From Halichoerus grypus (taxonomy: Eukaryota > Chordata > Mammalia > Carnivora > Phocidae), in the NCBI RefSeq assembly GCF_964656455.1, contig NC_135715.1, forward strand, positions 35,846,603 to 35,910,602: a DNA stretch of 64,000 bases. The letters run 5' to 3'. Numbering within the stretch: position 1 is the first letter of the stretch; each line of letters opens with the position of its first letter. Positions 12,397 to 22,110 of the stretch are shown here, piece after piece. The position numbers and the translations under genes are program-made. A model generated the notes under the pieces. It was not told the origin of the DNA. It saw only the letters and a list, made by a program, of their open reading frames with translations, and ran no database searches.

Positions 12397-12589
12397 TTTT
12401 TTTTTAAAGATTTTATTTATTTGACAGAGAGAGACACAGCGAGAGAGGGAACACAAGCAGGGAGAGTAGGAGAGGGAGAAGCAGTCTTCCTGCTGAGCAG
12501 GGAGCTGGATGTGGGTCTCAATCCCAGGACCCTGGGATCATGACCTGAGCCGAAAGCAGACACTTAAGACTGAGCCACTCAGGTGCCCT
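12397..12589 (-). mobile_element. Can-SINE
   Basis: Complete minus-strand SINE ending in 'gagccactcaggtgccc'. Flanks GGTCACTCACATTT (12383-12396) and GGCCATTCACATTT (12590-12603) form a 14-bp duplication with two mismatches, so the insertion is fairly old. The L1 sequence reads through on both sides. Confidence 0.92.
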
Positions 12590-13512
12590 GGCCATTCACA
12601 TTTAATATAATTATTGATATGCTAGTCCTATGTCTTTATTTTATTTTTGTTTTCTTTGTTTGTCATGTCTCTGTTTCCTTTTCCCTGCCTTTTCTGTTAC
12701 TTGAATGTTTTTTAGAATTACATTTTGATTTATTTTAAGTCTTTTTGAGTGTATCTCTTTGTTTAGCATTCTTATGGTTATTCTTCCTATTAGATTGTAT
12801 ATACACTACTTATTACAGTCTCTTGCTGTTGTCATTTCACCACCTTGAGTGCTTTAGCTCCCCGTGTTCTTTTATTCTCTTCTCTTTGTAATGTACTTCT
12901 CTTAACTATTTTCTTTACATACATTTAGAACCATACTGGACAATATTATAAATTTTTCTTCACTTTTAACATGTGATTTTAAAAATCAAGAGAAAAAGAA
13001 AAATCCTATTATGTTTACCTATGTTTTTGTATGCTATGTTTTTTATTCCTTCTTAATATTCCAATTTTCTTTTTTTAATTGTTCTTTTTCTTGTTAGAAA
13101 ACTTTAGCCATTTTTAGGATAGATCTGCACCTAAACAATTCTCTTAGTTTTACTTTATTTGAGAATGTCTTGATTTCCCCTGTATTACTGAGGGATATTT
13201 TTACCGTACATAGAATTATAGATTGGTATGGGTTTGCTTGTTTGTTCATTTGTTTGTTTTTAACCAGGACTGGAAATACATTGTTGTTATTTCCTCTAAC
13301 TGCAGTAGTTTCTAATGAGAAATTCCTTGCCATCTAACTGTATTTCCCCCCATAGATAAGATGATGACTTTTTATGGCAGCTTTCAAGACTTTTTCTTTC
13401 TCTCGTTTTCAGAAGTTTAAATATCAAATGTTTTAGCATTGATTTCTTTCAGATTATCCTATTTGGATTTTGCCCAGCATCTTTCTTTCTTTATGTTTTT
13501 ACATCTATGATA

Positions 13513-13530
13513 GGTTTTTCTAAACATTTT
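13513..13530. repeat. L1 target-site duplication, left copy
   Basis: GGTTTTTCTAAACATTTT, identical to 20618-20635. The base before it (A13512) differs from that before the right copy (C20617), which fixes the left limit. Confidence 0.95.
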
Positions 13531-13985
13531 TTTATTTTTTATTGTTATGTTAATCCCCATACATTACATCATTAGTTTTAGATTTAGTGTTCCATGATTC
13601 ATTGTTTGTGCATAACACCCAGTGTTCCATGCAGAACGTGCCCTCCTCAATACCCATCACAAGGCTAACCCATCCTCCCACCCCCCTCCCCTCTAGAACC
13701 CTCAGTTTGTTTTTCAGAGTCCATCGTCTCTCATGGTTCGTCTACCCCTCCGATATCCCCCCCTTCATTCTTCCCCTCCTGCTATCTTCTTCTTTTTTTT
13801 TTTCTTAACATATATTGCATTATTTGTTTCAGAGGTACAGATCTGAGATTCAACAGTCTTGCACAATTCACAGCGCTTACCAGAGCACATACCCTCCCCA
13901 GTGTCTATCACCCAGTCACCCCATCCCTCCCACCCCACCCCCCACTCCAGCAACCCTCAGTTTGTTTCCTGAGATTAAGAATTCC
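13531..13985 (-). other. Young L1 3' UTR composed of two homologous modules
   Basis: In L1 sense, module A (13985 to about 13805) contains AAACTGAGGGTTGC, a G-rich purine tract, GGGTGATAGACACTGG, GGGAGGGTATGTGCTC and an end near AATAATGCAATATATG plus an A-rich stretch. Module B (about 13790 to 13531) repeats the plan: GACTCTGAAAAACAAACTG, AGGGTTCTAGAGGGG, a G-rich tract, GTGATGGGTATTGAGGAGGG, then its own A-rich end. Each module looks like a complete L1 3' terminus. The plus-strand L1 end at 51815-52070 stops after module A, while the copy at 23768-24180 carries both. Confidence 0.75.
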
Positions 13986-16900
13986 TCATATCAGTGAGGT
14001 CATATGATACATGTCTTTCTCTGTTTGACTTATTTCGCTCAGCATAATACCCTCCAGTTCCATCCACGTCGTTGCAAATGGCAAGATCTCATTACTTTTG
14101 ATGGCTGCATAATATTCCATTTTATCTATATACCACTGCTTCTTTATCCATTCATCTGTCGATAGACATCTTGGCTCTTTCCACAGTTTGGCTATTGTGG
14201 ACATTGCTGCTATAAACATTGGGGTGCACGTACCCTTTCGGATCCCTACTTTTGTATCTTTGGGGTAAATACCCAGTAGTGCAATTGCTGGATCATATGG
14301 TAGCTCTATTTTCAACTTTTTAAGGAACCTCCACACTGTTTTCCAGAGTGGCTGCACCAGCTTGCATTCCCACCAACAGTGTAGGAGGGTTCCCCTTTCT
14401 CCGCATCCCCGCCAACATCTGTCGTTTCCTGACTTGTTAATTTTAGCCATTGTGACTGGTGTGAGGTGGTATCTCATTGAGGTTTTGATTTGGATTTCCC
14501 TGATGCTGAGCGATATTGAGCACTTTTTCACATGTCTCTTGGCCATTTGGATGTCTTCTTTGGAAAAATGTCTGTTCATGTCTTCTGCCCATTTCTTGAT
14601 TGGATTCTTTGTTCTTTGGTGTTGAGTTTGATGAGTTCTTTATAGATTTTGGATACTAGCCCTTTATCTGATATGTCATTTGCAAATATCTTCTCCCATT
14701 CTGTCAGTTGTCTTTTGGTTTTGTTGACTGTTTCCTTTGCTTTGCAAAAGCTTTTTATCTTGATGAAGTCCCAATAGTTCATTTTTGCCCTTGCTTCCCT
14801 TGCCTTTGGAGATGTTTCTAGGAAGAAGTTGCTGCGGCTGAGGTCAAAGAGGTTGCTGCCTGTGTTCTCCTTTAGGATGTTGATGGACGCCTGTCTCACA
14901 TTGAGGTCTTTCAACCGTTTGGAGTCTATTTTTGTGTATGGTGTAAGGAAATGGTCCAGTTTCATTCTTCTGCATGTGGCTATCCAATTTTCCCAACACC
15001 ATTTGTTGAAGAGACTGTCTTTTTTCCATTGGACATTCTTTCCTGCTTTGTCGCAGATTAGTTGACCATAGAGTTGAGGGTCCATTTCTGGGCTCTCTAT
15101 TCTGTTCCACTGATCTATGTGTCTGTTTTTGTGCCAGTACCATACTGTCTTGATGATGACAGCTTTGTAATAGAGCTGGAAGTCCGGAATTGTGATGCCG
15201 CCAGCTTTGCTTTTCTTTTTCAACATTCCTCTGGCTATTCGGGGTCTTTTCTGGTTCCATACAAATTTTAGAATTATTTGTTCCATTTCTTTGAAAAAAG
15301 TGGATGGTATTTTGATGGGGATTGCATTAATGTGTAGATTGCTCTAGGTAGCATTGACATCTTCACAATATTTGTTCTTCCAATCCATGAGCATGGAACA
15401 TTTTTCCATTTCTTTGTGTCTTCCTCAATTTCTTTCATGAGTATTTTATAGTTTTCTGAGTACAGATTCTTTGCCTCTTTGGTTAGATTTATGCCTAGGT
15501 ATCTTATGGTTTTGGGTGCAATTGTAAATGGGATCGACTCCTTAATTTCTCTTTCTTCTGTCTTGTTGTTGGTGTATAGGAATGCCACTGACTTCTGTGC
15601 ATTGATTTTATATCCTGCCACTTTACTGAATTCCTGTATGAGTTCTAGCAGTTTTGGGGTGGAGTCTTTGGGGTTTTCCACATAAAGTATCATATCATCT
15701 GCAAAGAGTGAGAGTTTGACTTCTTCTCTGCCAATTTGGATGCCTTTTATTTCTTTTTGTTGTCTGATTGCTGTGGCTAGGACTTCTAATACTATGTTGA
15801 ATAGCAGTGGTGATAGTGGACATCCCTGCCGCATTCCTGACCTTAGGGGGAAAGCTCTCAGTTTTTCCCCATTGAGAATGATATTCGCTGTAGGTTTTTC
15901 ATAGATGGCTTTTATGATATTGAGGTATGTACTCTCTATGCCTATACTCTGAAGAGTTTTGATCAAGAAAGGATGCTGTACTTTGTCAAATGCTTTTTCT
16001 GCATCTATTGAGAGGATCATATGATTCTTGTTCTTTCTTTTGTTAATGTATTGTATCACGTTGATTGATTTGCGGATGTTGAACCAACCTTGCAGCCCAG
16101 GGATAAATCCCACTTGGTCGTGGTGAATAATCCTTTTAATGTACTGTTGGATCCTATTGGCTAGTATTTTGGTGAGAATTTTTGCATCCATGTTCATCAG
16201 GGACATTGGTCTGTAATTCTCCTTTTTGATGGGGTCTTTGTCTGGTTTTGGGATCAAGGTAATGCTGGCCTCATAAAATGAGTTTGGAAGTTTTCCTTCC
16301 ATTTCTATTTTTTGGAACAGTTTCAGAAGAATAGGTATTAATTCTTCTTGAAATGTTTGGTAGAATTCCCCTGGGAAGCCATCTGGCCCTGGGCTTTTGT
16401 TTGCTGGGAGATTTTTGATGACTGCTTCAATTTCCTTAGTGGTTATAGGTCTGTTCAGGTTTTCTATTTCTTCCTGGTTCAGTTTTGGTAGTTGATACAT
16501 CTCTAGGAATGCATCCATTTCTTCCAGGTTATCTAATTTGCTGGCATAGAGTTGCTCATAATATGTTCTTATAATTGTTTGTATTTCTTTCTTGTTGGTT
16601 GTGATATCTCCTCTTTCATTCATGATTTTGTTGATTTGGGTCCTTTCTCTTCTCTTTTGGTATGTCTGGCCAGGGGTTTATCAATCTTGTTAATTCTTTC
16701 AAAGAACCAGCTCCTAGTTTTGTTGATCTGTTCTACTGTTCTTTTAGTTTCTATTTCATTGATTTCTGCTCTGATCTTTATTATTTCTCTTCTCCTGCTG
16801 GGTTTAGGCTTTATTTGCTGTTCTTTCTCCAGCTCCTTTAGGTGTAGGGTTAGGTTGTGTACTTGAGACCTTTCTTGTTTCTTGAGAAAGGCTTGTATTG

Positions 16901-17795
16901 CTATATACTTTCCTCTTAGGACTGCCTTTGCTGCATCCCAAAGATTTTGAATAGTTGTGTTTTCATTTTCATTGGTTTCCATGAATTTTTTTAATTCTTT
17001 AATTTCCTGGTTGACCCATTCATTCTTCAGTAGGATGGTCTTTAGCCTCCATGTATTTGAGTTCTTTCTGACTTTCCTCTTGTGATTGAGTTCTAGTTTC
17101 AAAGCATTGTGGTCTGAAAATAGGCAGGGAATGATCCCAATCTTTTGGTACCGGTTGAGACCTGATTTATGACCTAGGATGTGATCGATTCTGGAGAATG
17201 TTCCATGGGCACTAGAGAAGAATGTGTATTCTGTTGCTTTGGGATGGAATGTTCTGAATATGCCTGTGAAGTCCATTTGGTCCAGTGTGTCATTTAAAGT
17301 CTTTATTTCCTTGTTGATCTTTTGCTTAGACGATCTGTCCATTTCAGTGAGGGGGGTGTTAAAATCCCCCACTATTATTGTATTGTTGTCGATGTGTTTC
17401 TTTGCTTTTGTTATTAATTGGCTTACATAATTGGCTGCTCCCATGTTCGGGGCATAGATATTTACAATTGTTAGATCTTCTTGCTGGATAGACCCTTTAA
17501 GTAGGATATAGTGTCCTTCCTCATCTCTTATTACAGTCTTTGGTTTAAAATCTAATTTGTCTGATATAAGGATTGCCACCCCAGCTTTCTTTTGGTGTCC
17601 ATTAGCATGGTTAATGGTTTTCCACCCCCTCACTTTAAATCTGGGGGTGCCTTTGGTTCTAAAATGAGTCTCTTGCAGACAGCATATCGATCGGTCTTGT
17701 TTTTTAATCCAATCCGATAGCCTGTGTCTTTTGATTGGGGCATTTAGCCCATTTACATTCAGGGTAACTATTGAAAGATAGGAATTTAGTGCCAT
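13986..17795 (-). pseudogene. L1 ORF2 (endonuclease-reverse transcriptase), three frameshifts
   Basis: ORF2p nicks target DNA and reverse-transcribes L1 or SINE RNA at the nick. It starts at ATG 17795, 81 bp after the ORF1 stop, and spans about 1,270 codons, the normal family length. The first segment (17795-16620, 391 aa) holds the apurinic-type endonuclease: LNVNGLN near residue 13, QETH near 42, GDFNTP near 144, RIDHI near 205, and SDHNALKLE. The second (to 15274) holds reverse transcriptase: [35 protein letters not shown] and the catalytic FADD. The last holds the C-terminal Cys-rich motif ([15 protein letters not shown]). Frame changes lie near 16655 (two extra bases or one lost), 15329 (one base lost) and 14608 (one base lost). 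Other codons remain open, so decay is recent. Function is lost unless these are sequencing errors. Confidence 0.95.
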
Positions 17796-17876
17796 TGTAT
17801 TGCCTGTAAGGTGACTCTTACTGTATATTGTCTGTGTTCCTTTCTGGTCTATGTTGCTTTTAGGCTCTCTCTTTGC

Positions 17877-18772
17877 TTAGAGGACCCCTTTCAAGATTTC
17901 TTGTAGGGCTGGTTTCGTGTTTGCAAATTCCTTTAGTTTTTGTTTGTCCTGGAAGCTTTTTATCTCTCCTTCTATTTTCAATGACAGCCTAGCTGGATAT
18001 AGTATTCTTGGCTGCATATTTTTCTCATTTAGTGCTCTGAATATATCCTGCCAGTCCTTTCTGGCCTGCCAGGTCTCTGTGGATAGGTCTGTTGCCAATC
18101 TATTGTTTCTACCATTGTAGGTTACAATCTCTTCTCCCGAGCTGCTTTCAGGATTTTCTCTTTGTCTCTGAGACTCGTAAGTTTTACTATTAGATGTTGG
18201 GGTGTTGACCTATTTTTATTGATTTTGAGAGGGGTTCTCTGTGCTTCCTGGATTTTGATGTCTGTTTCCTTCCCCAAATTAGGGAAGTTCTCTGCTATAA
18301 TTTGCTCCAATATACCTTCTGCCCCTCTCTCTCTTTCTTCTTCTTCTGGGATCCCAATTATTCTAATGTTGTTTTGTCTTATGGTATCGCTTATCTCTCG
18401 AATTCTGCCCTCGTGATCCAGTAGTTGTTTCTCTCTCTTTTTCTCAGCTTCTTTATTTTCCATCATTTGGTTTTCTATATCACTGATTCACTCTTCTGCC
18501 TCATTTATCCTAGCAGTTAGCGCCCCCATATTTGATTGCACCTCATTAATAGCCTTTTTGATTTCGACTTGGTTAGATTTTAGTTCTTTTACTTCTCCAG
18601 AAAGGGTTTCTCTAATAACTTCCATGCTTTTTTCAAGCCCAGCTAGTATCTTTAAAGTGATCATTCTGAACTCTAGATCTGACATCGTACTAATGTCCGT
18701 ATTGAGTAGGTCCCTGGCAGTCGGTACTACCTCTTGTTTTTTTTGTTGAGGTGATTTTTTCCATCTTGTCAT
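17877..18772 (-). pseudogene. L1 ORF1 (RNA-binding chaperone), one nonsense codon and one frameshift
   Basis: ORF1p trimerises and coats L1 RNA. The likely ATG is at 18772 (MTRWKKSP...); the codon opening the frame slightly upstream is TTG. About 298 codons run to the stop at 17877. Order: basic N-terminus, heptad-rich coiled coil (EVIRETLSGEVKELKSN area), RRM-like core (RIIGIPEEEE, ENFPNLGKE) and the C-terminal domain (YPARLSLKIEGE, ALQEILKGVL). A TGA at 18488-18490 follows INEAEE where the frame otherwise reads on; CGA to TGA through CpG decay would explain it. A one-base loss near 18124 shifts the frame after AAREKRL, and the downstream domain continues in another frame at 18098. The RNP/CTD motifs match the family well. 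Confidence 0.93.
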
Positions 18773-18865
18773 TTTGTCCAAAGGAGAATAGATTAATGAG
18801 AGAACAAAATGCTAACAGGGTAACAACGTCCCCAGAAAATATACTCTAAACAAATCAGAAAAGAC

Positions 18866-18960
18866 CTGAAGCAGTGGGAAAAGAAAGGGAAAGAGAGAAA
18901 AAAGAAAAAGAAAAAAAAGGAAAAGAAAAAGATAAAGATAAAAACAAACAAAAACAGAAC
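18866..18960 (-). promoter_or_regulatory. Polypyrimidine tract plus CAG/G before L1 ORF1 (splice-acceptor-like)
   Basis: On the L1 sense strand roughly 90 nt of almost uninterrupted pyrimidine (purine on the + strand, 18871-18958) end in CCCACTGCTTCAG/GTC, with the CAG at 18868-18866. This has the form of a strong mammalian 3' splice site, and ORF1's ATG lies 93 nt further on. Whether it is used is unknown. L1 5' UTR splicing is documented for human L1, but this site is inferred from sequence only. Confidence 0.4.
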
Positions 18961-18977
18961 AAAACAAAAAAAAAAAC

Positions 18978-19520
18978 AGAATGTGATCAAATATGATCAG
19001 GCTGGTATATAGATTAGTGCCACACTAGATTTTGGGTGTTTTTTGGTCTGTTAGAAGAAAGTGCCTCCCAAAATTTTAAAGAAAGAAAAACTTATATACG
19101 TACAAAAATAAGGGTTGATATGATGAAGGGATGGAATATGACTGTAAAGATGGAAATTATAAAAAATTTTATAAAAGGAATTGATAAGAAGTTGTTTGAA
19201 AAAAGAAAGAAGAGGATTTAAAAAAAAAGAGAAAAAAAAAAAGGGAGAGAATGTGATCAGGCAGGGGAGTAGAAAAAACCATACACTAGAGATTTAGGTT
19301 ATATTTTGATCTGTTAGAAGAAACTATCTCAAAATTTTAAAGAGAGAACAACTTATATATATATGCCAAAAATACGGGTAACTACTTTGAAGGGATAGAA
19401 TATGACTCTAAAAATGAAAAATAAAAATGAAAAATAAAAATGTTTTTTTTTAAAAAAGGGATTGATAAGATGTTGGTTTAAAAAGGGAAAAAGAAAAATT
19501 CAAAAAAAAAAGTGAAAAAA
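18978..19520 (-). repeat. Tandemly duplicated A-rich segment in L1 5' UTR
   Basis: Two diverged copies about 265-270 bp apart. Landmarks on the + strand are GAATGTGATCA at 18979 and 19249, CTGTTAGAAGAAA at 19048 and 19312, CAAAATTTTAAAGA at about 19068 and 19331, AACTTATATA, and GGGAT(A/G)GAATATGACT. The units are AT-rich, unlike the CpG-rich promoter part further upstream in the element. Confidence 0.75.
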
Positions 19521-19814
19521 AAATTAACTTTGAAAGACTAAAGAATCATGGTAATAAAGCCATGAATTCTATGTGCATTATTCCCCTAGCGCTGGAGTTC
19601 TGGCGTTCTCATTGATCGGTAAACTTGGTCTTGGCTGGCTGTTCTTGCTGATCTTCTGGGGGAGGGGCCTGTTGCCGTGGTTTCCAAAAGTCTTTGCCGG
19701 AGGCGGAATTGCCCCGCCCTTGCCGGTCCGGGCTAAGTAATCTGCTCGGGTTTGCTCTCCGGCGCTTTTGTTCCCTGCAAGCTTTCCGTATGGCTTTGGA
19801 GGCAGAGAGTGAAA

Positions 19815-20291
19815 ATGGCGGCCTCCCAATCTCTGCCTCGGAGGAGCCGAGAACTCGGGCCCCGCTCCTCAGTGAGCCCCCAGAGAAAAGCTGCCAGTCA
19901 CTCCTGTCTCCCCGGTCTCCGGCCACACTCCGTGCTCACCCGGCCTGTGACCGCCCGTTTCTATCTCTGGCACCTGACCCCGTGTGGAGTCTCCAAACCC
20001 AGCAGATCCCCGCAGTGCGCTCCCACACCTCTCCTCCTGGGGGAAGAAGGTGAGTCTCCCCGGATCTGCCACTTGTTTGGTCCCTGCTGGAGGAGCAGGG
20101 GCCCGACTGTGCCGCGGATCACGGTTTATGGCAACCCCGAGCTGAGAGCCCGCGCCTGGGCTCCGTCTCTGCAGCCGGCTTCCCCGCTCCGATACCTGGG
20201 AGCTCTGCCACACTCAGGCACCCCCAGTCTTTCTGTGACCCCAAGGGTCCTGAGACCACACTGTCCCACGAGGGTTCTACCCCCCACTTAG
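19815..20291 (+). other. Antisense open frame in L1 5' UTR (ORF0-like position)
   Basis: An ATG at 19815 in good context (GAAAATGGCG: A at -3, G at +4) opens a frame of 158 codons on the strand opposite to the L1. The frame stays open further upstream, to at least 19752. It is rich in Pro, Ser, Arg and Leu and has no domain I recognise. Long frames are common by chance in GC-rich DNA, and other frames here are also open, so coding status is doubtful. It is placed like the antisense ORF0 of primate L1, with no visible sequence relation. Confidence 0.25.
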
Positions 20292-20595
20292 CCACCGGAG
20301 TGACGGCCTTCAGCGCAGCAGACTTCTAAAAGTTCCGATTTTGTGCTCCGTGGTTCTATCACTTGCCAAAAGCGGCCGACGGAGGCCCCTCCCCCACCGT
20401 GTATCCTCCCGAATATTGCCTCAGATTCACTTCTCCGCACGTCCTACCTTCCAGAAAGTGGTTGCTTTTCTGTTCAGAGAGTTGTTGCTCTTCTTTTCTT
20501 CGATCTCCTGTTGAGTTCATAGGTGTTCAGATTGGTTTGATCCCTATCCAGCTGAATTCCTGAGAGGAGAGGAAATCCAGGTCTCCTACTCCTCT

Positions 20596-20603
20596 GCCAT
20601 CTT
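20596..20603 (-). promoter_or_regulatory. YY1-type motif at L1 5' end
   Basis: GCCATCTT on the + strand (AAGATGGC in sense), about 14 nt from the element's 5' end. Human L1 has a YY1 site at the equivalent place that directs accurate initiation; here the role is inferred by position and motif. Confidence 0.6.
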
Positions 20604-20617
20604 GCTCCGCCCCTTCC

Positions 20618-20635
20618 GGTTTTTCTAAACATTTT
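20618..20635. repeat. L1 target-site duplication, right copy
   Basis: Exact repeat of 13513-13530. The following 'aaaga' continues the older L1 that was interrupted. Confidence 0.95.
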
Positions 20636-22110
20636 AAAGAAATTTTATTGCATTCTTAATGTGCTGAGAGTATTTTTTTAATCAAAAAGCAGTTTTGAAA
20701 TGTTACAAAATGTCTTTTGGTTATTTTGGTAAATTATTATCTATGAGGAGAACATAACATGGAAGCCAGAGTATAGGATTTATGGCCAAACAGATCCAGG
20801 CTCAAATTACACCCCTTCCTCTTAGAATTGTACAACAATGTTTGCTCAGCTTCTTGAATCTGTAGGTTTACTTATTTAGCCAGATCTGGGGAGATTTTGG
20901 CCATTATTACTTCAGGTACTATTTTAGCCCTTCCCTCTTCTTTTTACTAGGATATCAATCATGCAAAAGTTGGTTATTTTGTTATAGCCCCACAGATCCA
21001 TGGATATCCATTTACTATTTTTCAATGTATTTTCCCTCTGTTATTTAGACTGTGTAACTATAGTTCCATCTTCCATCTCATTGAATCTTTCTTCTGTCTC
21101 CTCAGTTCTGCTACTGAACCCATCTGCTGAATTTTGTATTTTCAGCTCTCAAATTTTCATTTGGCTCTTCTTTATGTCTTCTGTTTCTTTGCCAAGAGTT
21201 TCTATTTTTACATTTGTTTCAAGCATGTTCTTAATTGCTCACTGGAGCATATTTAACATGGCTACTTTAAAATCCTTATCAAATAAATCTAATGTTTCAA
21301 TCATTCAATGTTGGCATCTATGGATTGTCTTTTTTCATTCAATTTGAAATCTTCCTGGTTCTTGGTATGATGAGTGATTTTCTGTTGAGATCTAGACATT
21401 GTGGGTATTATGTTATCAGACTGGACCTTACATACAATTCTGTTTTAACTGTTTCCTCTGACACCACTCTGGCAGAGGAGAGGAAAGCATTGCTATCATC
21501 TTACTTCCAGGTGGATATCATAGTCCAGGTTCCCACTTGGTCTCCATTGTCATTCAAGGTGAGAGGGCTCCTCCTTACTGCTGGCGGGGGTTCGGTGTCT
21601 AGTCCCCATGTTGTCTCAGTGGTGGAAGTGGCTTTGTTAATGTTGGATGATCATAGGAGTCCTGACTCTACTGTTCTTGCTCTGACAAAACCCAAGTAGG
21701 GGAGTGTGGGGAGTGGTATCTCATTGTCACCAAAAGAAGTATAAGTCCAGACTTCCCTTGTGGTCCCCACTGATATCATATAGGTAAGGCTCATTGTCAC
21801 TCAGAGGAAATGAGCCTTCTCCACTCCCTGCTTGGCCTTATCTGACACCAGCCTTGTAAGGGTGTGGGAAATTTCATTACAGTCTCATAAGTATGTGAGT
21901 CTCCATTGTTTACTCTCCCTTTGCTGGTGTGGAAGGGAGTAAAACCATTTTTTTTTTCTGTGATTAACTAGATTAGAGAAATTATTATTTAAAAGTTTTA
22001 TATCTTGCTACGCTCTTTCCTGGTCATTCAGCTACAGTGAATAGTTTTTGTTCAGAAATTTTGTCTGGACCTGTGGCAGTTATAGCTCTTAGAGTTCAGC
22101 TCTAAGTCTA
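20636..22110 (-). mobile_element. Old L1, segment 2 (ORF1 N-terminal and 5' UTR side)
   Basis: Continuation of the L1 that is interrupted at 13530. Blocks such as 'agattttggccattattact', 'ctctgttatttagactgtgt', 'ttcatttggctcttctttat' and 'tggcatctatggattgtctt' have the look of minus-strand ORF1 and 5' UTR of an L1M-type element. The 20755-20830 portion may be a separate small repeat. Open frames here (for example 21000-21347, +) are antisense shadows. Confidence 0.55.

Larger units (their letters stand above)
10844..13530 (-). mobile_element. Old L1, segment 1 (ORF2 N-terminal half to ORF1 end)
   Basis: Minus-strand L1 clearly older than the young copy inserted into it. Its ORF2 remnant near 11154-11348 retains the reverse-transcriptase entry block (KCPGPDGF, GEFYPMF) but is otherwise full of stops. 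The region from 12600 to 13500 corresponds to the ORF1-ORF2 linker and the ORF1 C-terminus. Two SINEs inserted into it (near 10975 and 12397), and the young full-length L1 interrupts it at 13531. It resumes at 20636 with the ORF1 N-terminal and 5' portion. The 3' half of ORF2 is absent. Confidence 0.75.
13531..20617 (-). mobile_element. Structurally full-length young L1 retrotransposon, inactivated
   Basis: A 7.09-kb L1 with complete architecture in minus orientation: 5' UTR (20617-18773), ORF1, an 81-bp spacer, ORF2, a two-module 3' UTR and an A-rich end at 13531. It is flanked by a perfect 18-bp duplication, GGTTTTTCTAAACATTTT, at 13513-13530 and 20618-20635. On the nicked strand the insertion site reads TTTT/AA, as expected of L1 endonuclease. 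The 5' terminus (GGGCGGAGCAAGATGGC in sense) is intact, and no SINE has landed within it, so it is the youngest large element here. One nonsense codon and four frameshifts disable both ORFs. It interrupts an older L1 of the same orientation. Confidence 0.96.
19560..20617 (-). promoter_or_regulatory. GC-rich, CpG-containing L1 5' UTR promoter region
   Basis: About 1 kb of GC-rich sequence, the only clear CpG-dense interval in the window, ending at the exact 5' terminus of the L1. It is the expected place of the internal pol II promoter. Many CpGs remain (for example 'gccggtccgggc', 'ggagccgagaactcgg'), consistent with recent arrival. Confidence 0.75.

Noticed and set aside
14829..15271. Open frames on the + strand across 14362-16866, and the second minus frame 14844-15260
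   Set aside because: They are shadows of the L1 ORF2 reading frame, opposite to or out of phase with the recognisable endonuclease-reverse transcriptase sequence.
18793..18990. Minus frame of almost only Phe and hydrophobic residues (possible membrane peptide)
   Set aside because: It is the translation of the polypyrimidine tract upstream of L1 ORF1, hence low complexity.
19560..20617. CpG island of a host gene promoter
   Set aside because: Its right edge coincides exactly with the L1 5' terminus and target duplication, so it is the L1's own promoter region.
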